Assembly: GCA_964610745.1 (NCBI GenBank)
Contig: CAZSYL010000080.1
Span: forward strand, 1-11,976
From: SHLQ01 sp964610745
Lineage (GTDB): Bacteria > Actinomycetota > Acidimicrobiia > Acidimicrobiales > SHLQ01
Direction: 5' to 3'
DNA: 11,976 bases
Numbering within the stretch: position 1 is the stretch's first letter; every line of letters begins with the position of its first letter. The notes under the pieces are model-generated. The model saw only the letters and a program-made list of their open reading frames with translations. It was not told the origin of the DNA and ran no database searches. This document shows positions 6,928 through 11,976 of this stretch, in pieces. The position numbers and the translations under genes are program-made.

Positions 6928-8222
6928 CTGCGATGAGAAGACGGGCAGCGGCTATAACGCAAGTACCCAACGACCAGGCGTCGTCGCTCAAGAAGATCGG
7001 CGGCGGCAGCATCACGTTGGTAGCGGCGATGATGGTCGTGAATGCCGTGAACTTCGGCATCAATATCTGGCTCGCTTCGGTGCTGTCACCCACGACCTTC
7101 GGCGACATCTCGCTCATGGTGACCCTCCTGCTCGTGATCGGCGTCGTGGCCTGCGTGCTTCAACTCACGACATCGGTCGCGGTATTGAACCCAGCGCGGA
7201 ACTCGACGAGTGACGTGACTGCCATGCGCTTGCTCACCAACCGGATCGGCCTTGGCGGTGCTCTCATGATCGGTCTCGGCGCTCCCCAATTCACCGAGCT
7301 GCTCAACATAGAAAGCCCCTGGGCCTTGCTCGTCATGGCGGCCGGTCTTCCCGTGCACCTTCAACTCGCGGTCGAGCGTGGACGACTCCACGGCGAAATG
7401 GCCTTCTCAAAGCTCACCGCCACCCTCCTCGCGGAAGGGCTCGCTCGTGCTGTGGCCACGGTTGCGGTCGTCGTCTTGTTCAAGAGCCTCCTCGGGTTGA
7501 CTATCGCGCTCAACGTCGGGTTTCTCGCCAGCTATTTGGTTTGTCGGCCCCAGCTCGGTCGTTGGTCGTGGTGTGATCTGTCGTCGCCTAGCGGGCACCC
7601 GCCGCTGCGTTCCGTTGGCGCTGGCCTCATCGCCATCACTGCGCTGACCAATCTCGATCTCATCATCGCCAAAGCTGCTTTCGATCCGGTGACCGCTGGC
7701 GGGTTTGCGGCGCTCACGCTCGCCGGTCGGATTGTGTTTTTCGGATCGTGGACCATCCAACAAGCGGTCCTTCCGTTCGTGACCGCCGAGGACGGGCCAC
7801 TCGCACCAGTGCTCCGACGACGCATCTTCGCCGCTGGAAACCTCGTGTTAGTTGCCATCCTCGTCGCTGGCGCGTGGCTGACCGCCGATCTTTGGGTTGC
7901 GATCACCTACGACACCCAGTTCGTGGACCTGGCCTACTTGGTTGGCCCCTATGCGTTGGGCACGGGTCTCATCGCTGTGGTCGCCGGAACGGCAATGTTG
8001 TCCTCGGTTGGCGGCGATGATCGACCGGCAACCCTGCTTCTGGTGGGAGTGGCCATCCTCGGGGTGGTCCTCGCTGCAAGCTCGGTCTCTCTTGCGTCCT
8101 TCGTCATCGCACGCACCGCGGTCGTCGGGTTGCTCGTCCTCACGACGTGGGGTGTCGTCGTGGTTGGCAACCGGGCTACTCAACAAAATAGCCGTGTCCG
8201 CCGATTGGTCACTGGAGGTTAA
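6924..8222 (+). CDS. Wzx/MOP-superfamily polysaccharide flippase
   Basis: This 432-aa polytopic membrane protein has about 12 predicted hydrophobic segments and a basic cytoplasmic N-terminus (MRRRAAA). The first helix and following loop (INIWLASVLSPTTFGDISLMVTLL) match the usual opening of oligosaccharide flippases of the MOP superfamily. The second half opens with ALTNLDLIIAKAAFDPVTAGGFAALTLAGRI, the repeated equivalent with the typical asparagine-aspartate pair in the membrane. Family members move undecaprenyl-linked oligosaccharides across the cytoplasmic membrane, or export other polysaccharide units. At 432 aa it is of normal length. The ATG at 6924 is chosen because it overlaps the preceding stop (ATGA). 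A hybrid histidine kinase follows after 5 bp. Placement beside a GT2-GT4 enzyme supports a glycan assembly and export role; the substrate is unknown. Confidence 0.85.
   Translation: MTAMRRRAAAITQVPNDQASSLKKIGGGSITLVAAMMVVNAVNFGINIWLASVLSPTTFGDISLMVTLLLVIGVVACVLQLTTSVAVLNPARNSTSDVTAMRLLTNRIGLGGALMIGLGAPQFTELLNIESPWALLVMAAGLPVHLQLAVERGRLHGEMAFSKLTATLLAEGLARAVATVAVVVLFKSLLGLTIALNVGFLASYLVCRPQLGRWSWCDLSSPSGHPPLRSVGAGLIAITALTNLDLIIAKAAFDPVTAGGFAALTLAGRIVFFGSWTIQQAVLPFVTAEDGPLAPVLRRRIFAAGNLVLVAILVAGAWLTADLWVAITYDTQFVDLAYLVGPYALGTGLIAVVAGTAMLSSVGGDDRPATLLLVGVAILGVVLAASSVSLASFVIARTAVVGLLVLTTWGVVVVGNRATQQNSRVRRLVTGG
8214..8218 (+). promoter_or_regulatory. Strong Shine-Dalgarno GGAGG for the hybrid kinase
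   Basis: GGAGG sits in the last codons of the flippase gene, nine bases before the ATG at 8228. It supports that start and translation of the kinase independently of the upstream stop. Confidence 0.75.
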
Positions 8223-8227
8223 GGCCC

Positions 8228-9706
8228 ATGGTGGAGCGATCTGCATCAAGTGATGAACGGTTCATGGCTGCGGTCAGTCATGAACTGCGCGGGCCGCTGC
8301 ACGCGTTCCTTGGTCTGTCCGAACTTCTGCTCAACAGCGACCTCGATGACGACGACCGTCGGATCGCACAGACCCTTTACGACGAGGCTGCTTCGATGCG
8401 GGTGCTCGTCGATGACGTCATCACTTACGGAGAGTTCAGCTCCGCCACCCCCGTCCTTGAGAACGAGCCGTTCGCCCCTCGCACGTTGGTAACTTCCATC
8501 GCCGATCGGCTGCGTCCCGCAGCCAAGGATGCAGATCTTCGCTTGCTAGTCGACTTCTCCTCCGATGTGCCTTTGCGGGTTATGGGCGACTCGGTCCGGT
8601 TTGGTCAGGTCGTGCACAATCTGATCAGCAACGCCATCCGTTACACCCAGATCGGGTCTGTCCAGGTCACCTTGGCCTCCGACACTACGAACCTGTCGGT
8701 GCAGGTGCGAGACAGCGGTGTTGGCATTGAAGCAGATGATCTCGACGCGATCTTCGAACCGTTTGTTCGGGTTGGCCACTCGGGCGTGCACGGGACTGGC
8801 CTCGGTCTGTCCATCGTGCGCCGGATCGCCGATGCCATGGGCGGCACGATCTCTGCTGACAGCACCGTCGGTGTCGGCAGCACCTTCGTCTTTTCGATTC
8901 CATGCGCACCAGCCGAACGGAAAGCTGTTGAACGAGTCGCCCCAACCGAGCACGCGACGGGAACGGTGCTCGTCGTCGAAGACTCAGAGATCAACCGCAC
9001 CCTCGCGCTCAAACAACTCGAACTACTCGGCCTTGGCGCAGTTGCTGTTGACAGTGGTGAGCGAGCTCTTGAGTTCCTCGAATCCGAAACGGTCGACCTG
9101 ATCTTGATGGACTGGAACCTGCCGGGCGCAAACGGCATCGAGGCCACGCAAGCGATTCGTTCGCAGGAGCTGGTGGCCCCCGACGTTCCCATCATCGCCA
9201 TGACCGCCAACGTGCTCGCCGGCGATCGCCTCGCATGTCTCGACGCTGGAATGAACGACCACCTCGGCAAGCCGGTCAGCCTCGACGACATGCGCGTCAT
9301 GATGACCCGTTGGCTCGGACACGAGGACACCATCCCTCAAACGTCCGATACCGCTGACGGTCGCGATCGCGACGACGCGATGCACGACGCGATCGAAGCT
9401 CTCATTGACGACTTAGGCGATGCCGACACGGTGCGGGTCGTGATCGAGACCTACCTCGCCGAATTGGACTCTCGAACAGAACTCCTCGTGGCCAATGACA
9501 CCGACGCCAGCGAAGAAGCTCGACGGGCAGCGCACACACTCAAATCGACGAGTGCCTTGATCGGCGCCGAACGCCTCGCCCAACTGTGTGCGGAATTTGA
9601 AAAGGCAGATCATCCAAGCGATCACCTTCGGGAGCGTTTGGTGGGAGAGATATCTCACGTAGAAGCACAGCTACAACAACGATTAGAAACGGGGATGGCC
9701 GCATGA
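8228..9706 (+). CDS. Soluble hybrid histidine kinase HisKA-HATPase-REC-HPt
   Basis: This 492-aa protein has no membrane segment and no sensor domain: the HisKA motif VSHELRGPLHAF begins at residue 16, with phospho-acceptor His18. The HATPase domain shows the N box (NLISNAIRYT, 131-140), G1 (DSGVGI, from 162), FEPF (176-179) and G2 (GTGLGLSI, 189-196). The receiver domain (about 246-365) has the acidic pair E251/D252, phospho-Asp295 in LILMDWNLPG, Thr326 in AMTAN, and Lys348 in GKP. The C-terminal HPt domain (about 385-485) carries AAHTLKSTSALIGA with His436. All residues for a full His-Asp-His relay are present. The HPt output must pass phosphate to a separate response regulator. Its 3' end overlaps the H-NOX gene (ATGA), so H-NOX could be the missing sensor acting in trans, as known for H-NOX/kinase pairs. 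Confidence 0.93.
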   Translation: MVERSASSDERFMAAVSHELRGPLHAFLGLSELLLNSDLDDDDRRIAQTLYDEAASMRVLVDDVITYGEFSSATPVLENEPFAPRTLVTSIADRLRPAAKDADLRLLVDFSSDVPLRVMGDSVRFGQVVHNLISNAIRYTQIGSVQVTLASDTTNLSVQVRDSGVGIEADDLDAIFEPFVRVGHSGVHGTGLGLSIVRRIADAMGGTISADSTVGVGSTFVFSIPCAPAERKAVERVAPTEHATGTVLVVEDSEINRTLALKQLELLGLGAVAVDSGERALEFLESETVDLILMDWNLPGANGIEATQAIRSQELVAPDVPIIAMTANVLAGDRLACLDAGMNDHLGKPVSLDDMRVMMTRWLGHEDTIPQTSDTADGRDRDDAMHDAIEALIDDLGDADTVRVVIETYLAELDSRTELLVANDTDASEEARRAAHTLKSTSALIGAERLAQLCAEFEKADHPSDHLRERLVGEISHVEAQLQQRLETGMAA

Positions 9707-10254
9707 AAGGCATCATCTTTAACGTCACCGAAAAGGCCGTCACCGAGCTACTTGGTGAAGACGCCTGGGACGACCTGCTTGAGAACGCAGGCCTAACCGG
9801 TGACTACACCGCCCTCGGGACCTATCCGGACGAAGACCTCCTCGCGCTGGTGTCGGCTGCGGCTATCAAGACGGGCCACGACCCCGCCGATGTGCAACGC
9901 CTCGTCGGACGACAGGCCCTTCCGCATCTCGTCGCGTCGATGTCGGATTTCCTCGACCCCGACCTCGACGTGCTCGGGTTCCTGGAATCGATCCACAGCA
10001 TCATCCATGTGGAGGTCAAGAAGCTCGACCCAAAGGCCAACCCACCAGACGTCATCCCCGAGCGAATCAGCGACGACGAACTGCGCCTGACCTACCGATC
10101 CGAACGGGGACTGTCTCCACTCGCCGAAGGGCTCATCCTCGGTGCGGGCGACCACTACGACGAGCCAGTGATGATCGAAGTGCTCAGCGGCGGAGGCACA
10201 GAAGCCGTGATCGCTGTTCACCGCGAGATCGCCGTCGAGCGCGATGTCGCCTGA
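9703..10254 (+). CDS. H-NOX haem-binding nitric-oxide sensor
   Basis: This 183-aa stand-alone H-NOX (HNOB) protein begins MKGIIFNV, as is typical of bacterial members. Family landmarks fall at the same numbers as in the well-studied Thermoanaerobacter (now Caldanaerobacter) protein: proximal haem ligand His102 (IIHVEVKKL), Pro115 (ANPPDV), and the haem-propionate YxSxR motif Y131-R-S133-E-R135. Position 140, the distal Tyr in O2-binding members, is Leu. By established structure-function rules this predicts a sensor that binds NO and excludes O2. There is no cysteine, so the structural zinc site seen in some proteobacterial H-NOX proteins is absent. ATGA overlaps the hybrid kinase, and an 11-bp overlap joins it to the following kinase-like gene. 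In known systems NO-bound H-NOX inhibits or modulates a cognate histidine kinase or cyclic-di-GMP enzyme. Confidence 0.93.
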   Translation: MKGIIFNVTEKAVTELLGEDAWDDLLENAGLTGDYTALGTYPDEDLLALVSAAAIKTGHDPADVQRLVGRQALPHLVASMSDFLDPDLDVLGFLESIHSIIHVEVKKLDPKANPPDVIPERISDDELRLTYRSERGLSPLAEGLILGAGDHYDEPVMIEVLSGGGTEAVIAVHREIAVERDVA

Positions 10255-11116
10255 CCTAGAGAAGCCTGACCTTGAGAAAAGGGTCCAGCGCCTAGAACGA
10301 CGGGTGGCTCGCGAGCGCTCCGCTCGCGAAGAAGCCGAACGCATCGCCGAAGACGGCATGCGCCGCTTGTTCCTCGCCAACCAAGAACTCGACGATCGCG
10401 TTGCACAACGCACCGAAGAACTCGAACAGGAACGGAGAAAAGCGGCACTATCGGCCGCCGAGCGCGCCGAGTTCCTTCGCCTCCTCTCGCGAGAGACGCG
10501 CTCACCGCTCAACGGCGTGCTCGGGGTGATGGAGACGGCCGGCGCGAACGCGAAGTCCGAACAGATGCGTGCCTGGCTGGAAGACGGTCTGGCCTCAGCG
10601 CGCGACCTCGAAGTCATCATGACCCGACTGCTCCTGTTCCTTGAGCTGGAGGAGTCGCATTCGACCGAGTTTGGTGCGATCGATGTCATGGACGTCGTGT
10701 CGCGCGCTGGCGAACGATGGAAGCACCGCGCGCTGCGGGCCGGCCTCTTGCTCGCTACCGAGTACCGATGTGCTCACGGAGACTTCGCGCTCGGGCATCA
10801 CTCGGACCTCGAAACGATCCTCGATGAGTTGATCGGCAACGTCATCAAGCACGGCCAGCCAGGACTGTTAAAGATCACCGCCGAGGACGCAAGCGAGGGT
10901 GTGGTCTTTTCGGTGATCGATTCCGGCCCCGGGATCGACGACGTCACCCCGCTGCTCGATCCGACGTTTCACGACTGGTCGAACTCTCAAGCTCGGGGCA
11001 TCGGTTATTCGCTGATCAAGCGCCTGGCCGAGCGCACTGGCGCCACCTTGGATATTCAGTCGTCTCGCGGCGAGCCGACCACGGTGACCGTTACGCTGCC
11101 GATCGTCCGCTCGTAG
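10244..11116 (+). CDS. H-NOX-associated histidine-kinase-like protein lacking the phospho-acceptor His
   Basis: This 290-aa soluble protein starts with a long charged coiled coil (about residues 5-75, with the pattern ERSAREEAERIAEDG and LANQELDDRVAQRTEELEQE) like the N-terminus of proteobacterial H-NOX-associated kinases. A DHp-like region follows. Where active kinases read S-H-E-x-R-[ST]-P-L, it reads S82-R83-E-T-R-S-P-L-N, so the His is Arg (codon CGA). The HATPase region is kept but divergent: N box DELIGNVIKHG (Asn199), G1 DSGPGI (Asp226), G2 RGIGYSL (251-257) in place of GxGLGL. ATP binding is possible, but canonical autophosphorylation is not. The start overlaps the H-NOX stop by 11 bp. 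The 3' end overlaps the convergent response-regulator gene by 26 bp. It could be an allosteric partner of the hybrid kinase, a phosphatase, or an H-NOX adaptor; these roles are inferred. Confidence 0.85.
   Translation: MSPDLEKPDLEKRVQRLERRVARERSAREEAERIAEDGMRRLFLANQELDDRVAQRTEELEQERRKAALSAAERAEFLRLLSRETRSPLNGVLGVMETAGANAKSEQMRAWLEDGLASARDLEVIMTRLLLFLELEESHSTEFGAIDVMDVVSRAGERWKHRALRAGLLLATEYRCAHGDFALGHHSDLETILDELIGNVIKHGQPGLLKITAEDASEGVVFSVIDSGPGIDDVTPLLDPTFHDWSNSQARGIGYSLIKRLAERTGATLDIQSSRGEPTTVTVTLPIVRS
10309..10329. repeat. 9-bp inverted repeat near the start of the kinase-like gene
   Basis: TCGCGAGCG (10309-10317) and CGCTCGCGA (10321-10329) are exact reverse complements around a CTC loop, about 65 bases into the gene. 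The coding sequence there is an Arg/Glu/Ala coiled coil, which alone favours such sequence, so a function is uncertain. Confidence 0.6.
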
Positions 11117-11792
11117 CGCCAGCGAACCGGTAGCCGACACCGCGGATCGTCTTGATGTGTTTTACCCCGTTGGCGTCGATCTTCTTGCGGAGGTTCGCCA
11201 GGTGCACGTCGATCACGTGCGTGTCGCCAACCCAGTTCGGTCCCCATACATGTTCGAGTAGGGACTCGCGGGAGCGGACGACGTTCGGGTCGATCGTCAG
11301 CGCGTCGAGGATGTCAAACTCGATCTTGGTCAATGAGAGGGCTTCGCCGTCGAGTGCAACCTCACGGGCAGCGGCATCCACGACGAGGTCGCCGAAGTCA
11401 CGAGTGGCTGATTCGTCACCGCCAAGCTTGCGTGGTCGACGAAGTAGGACGCCTACCCTCGCCACGAGTTCACGATTGCTAAATGGCTTGGTGATGTAGT
11501 CATCTGCACCAGCGGCCAGGCCGACGAGCTTGTCGATCTCGTCGCTTCGGCTCGTCACCATGATGATGTAGGCATCGGTGAACTTGCGGAGCTGTGCACA
11601 GAGGTCCATACCGTCGACGTCGGGCAGCACCAGATCCAAGATGATGACGACGGGGTCTACCGAGCGAGCGATCTCCAAGGCTTTCACTCCATCGCCGGCG
11701 ACCGACACGCGGTAGCCGGCTTTCGATAGAGACTCGCGGTGGATGTGCTGGAACTCGGGTGCGTCCTCAACAACAAGAATGTGCTCCTGCAT
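11091..11792 (-). CDS. OmpR/PhoB-family response regulator
   Basis: This 233-aa protein has a receiver domain (residues 3-118): HILVVEDAPE with acidic E9/D10, phospho-Asp53 in IILDLVLPDVDG, Thr80 in MVTSRS, and Lys102 in TKPF. A winged-helix DNA-binding domain follows (about 131-224), containing LSLTKIEFDILDAL, VWGPNWVGDTHVIDVHLANLRKKI and the terminal IRGVGYRF. All phosphorylation residues are intact and the length is standard, so it should be an active transcription factor. The ATG at 11792 has an AGGAAAG ribosome-binding-like sequence just upstream on the minus strand. It is transcribed towards the kinase operon, with a 26-bp overlap of coding ends (11091-11116). Being next to a hybrid kinase with an HPt domain but no other output regulator, it is the best local candidate phosphate receiver. 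This pairing is inferred from position only. Confidence 0.93.
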   Translation of the reverse strand: MQEHILVVEDAPEFQHIHRESLSKAGYRVSVAGDGVKALEIARSVDPVVIILDLVLPDVDGMDLCAQLRKFTDAYIIMVTSRSDEIDKLVGLAAGADDYITKPFSNRELVARVGVLLRRPRKLGGDESATRDFGDLVVDAAAREVALDGEALSLTKIEFDILDALTIDPNVVRSRESLLEHVWGPNWVGDTHVIDVHLANLRKKIDANGVKHIKTIRGVGYRFAGATSGRSAA

Positions 11793-11840
11793 ATCTTTCC
11801 TATCGGCAAGCAGCGGCCCACCATTGATACTGGGAAACGC

Positions 11841-11874
11841 AAAAGCCCCGTGCCGGTTACCGGCGCCCGGACGG
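11841..11874 (-). terminator. Possible intrinsic terminator or structured RNA between the small ORF and the regulator
   Basis: On the minus strand, downstream of the small ORF stop at 11888, CCGT/ACGG and GCCGG/CCGGC pair around TAA with a bulge. A CTTTT run follows at 11845-11841. This could end transcription of the small ORF before the response-regulator gene. The T-run is short and the outer stem is interrupted. Confidence 0.4.
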
Positions 11875-11881
11875 AAGAGGG

Positions 11882-11950
11882 TGCGGCTTAGCCAGCTCGG
11901 CCATCCCAGTGGTCTCGCTTGGCTTTGTTTTCGGCGCCGTTGATCATTTG
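11882..11950. repeat. 69-bp direct repeat, copy 2
   Basis: This is the partner of 4182-4250, with 66 of 69 bases identical and in the same orientation. It contains CGGCGCCG and TGATCA as short palindromes. On the minus strand it encodes the C-terminus of the small ORF at the right edge of the window. Confidence 0.9.
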
Positions 11951-11976
11951 GCCGTTGTTCAGGTCGGTTGGGCCGC
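11888..11976 (-). CDS. Small ORF sharing the repeated C-terminal peptide, partial at window edge
   Basis: The minus-strand frame is open from the window edge to TAA at 11890-11888. The visible C-terminus is GPTDLNNG followed by QMINGAENKAKRD, then HWDGRAG. From the Gln on it differs from the 46-aa ORF at 4188-4328 only by Arg to His and a final Asp to Gly, while the part before is unrelated. The start lies outside the window, so total length is unknown. The frame is hydrophilic with no membrane segment. The family is not recognised. Conservation of frame and stop in two places supports a small-protein family, but a repeated DNA element is an alternative. Confidence 0.42.
   Translation of the reverse strand, partial: GPTDLNNGQMINGAENKAKRDHWDGRAG

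Noticed and set aside
9360..9373. 14-bp palindrome GTCGCGATCGCGAC containing a HIP1-like GCGATCGC core
   Set aside because: A single occurrence in an Asp/Arg-rich linker of the hybrid kinase; no sign of the repeated HIP1 pattern of cyanobacteria.
9793..10689. 298-aa minus-strand ORF opposite the H-NOX and kinase-like genes
   Set aside because: Ser/Arg-rich shadow; the plus-strand frames carry clear H-NOX and HATPase motifs.
4182..11950. Typical integrative element or prophage between the direct repeats
   Set aside because: No integrase, excisionase, phage or conjugation gene lies between the repeats and no tRNA gene is visible; only the repeat itself is retained as evidence.

Overview
The window is high-GC, densely packed bacterial DNA. 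Codon choice rich in GTC/CTC/GAC/TCG, chains of ATGA-type start/stop overlaps and an OmpR-type regulator suggest a high-GC Gram-positive, possibly a marine Acidimicrobiia-like actinobacterium. That assignment is an impression from composition and gene style, not a proven placement. No tRNA, rRNA, CRISPR array, transposase or integrase is visible, and no gap without a gene reaches 300 bases.

Layout. (1) Positions 3-4191, plus strand: three overlapping genes for envelope or exported proteins. They are a 5'-truncated polytopic membrane protein with a large extracytoplasmic tail, an exported protein with invasin-like Ig repeats, and a small exported NTF2-like protein. (2) Positions 4303-11116, plus strand: seven genes that look like one operon. 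They are a GT2-GT4 fused glycosyltransferase, two small STAS-domain proteins, a Wzx/MOP-type flippase, a sensorless hybrid histidine kinase (HisKA-HATPase-REC-HPt), an H-NOX haem NO sensor, and an H-NOX-associated histidine-kinase-like protein whose phospho-acceptor His is Arg. (3) Positions 11091-11792, minus strand: an OmpR/PhoB response regulator whose 3' end overlaps the kinase-like gene. (4) Two small minus-strand ORFs, at 4188-4328 and from 11888 to the window end. They share a nearly identical C-terminal coding stretch, which forms a 69-bp direct repeat exactly 7,700 bp apart around regions 2 and 3.

How the genes may work together (inference). H-NOX would sense NO and modulate one or both kinase-like proteins. 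The hybrid kinase with its HPt domain would pass phosphate onward, possibly to the convergent OmpR regulator. The STAS pair adds a partner-switch-like layer. The glycosyltransferase and flippase suggest the output is assembly or export of a surface glycan, which would fit an NO-tuned attachment or biofilm switch. The least explained features are the kinase-like protein lacking His, the phospho-Ser-present/absent STAS pair, and the duplicated small-ORF sequence bracketing the locus.
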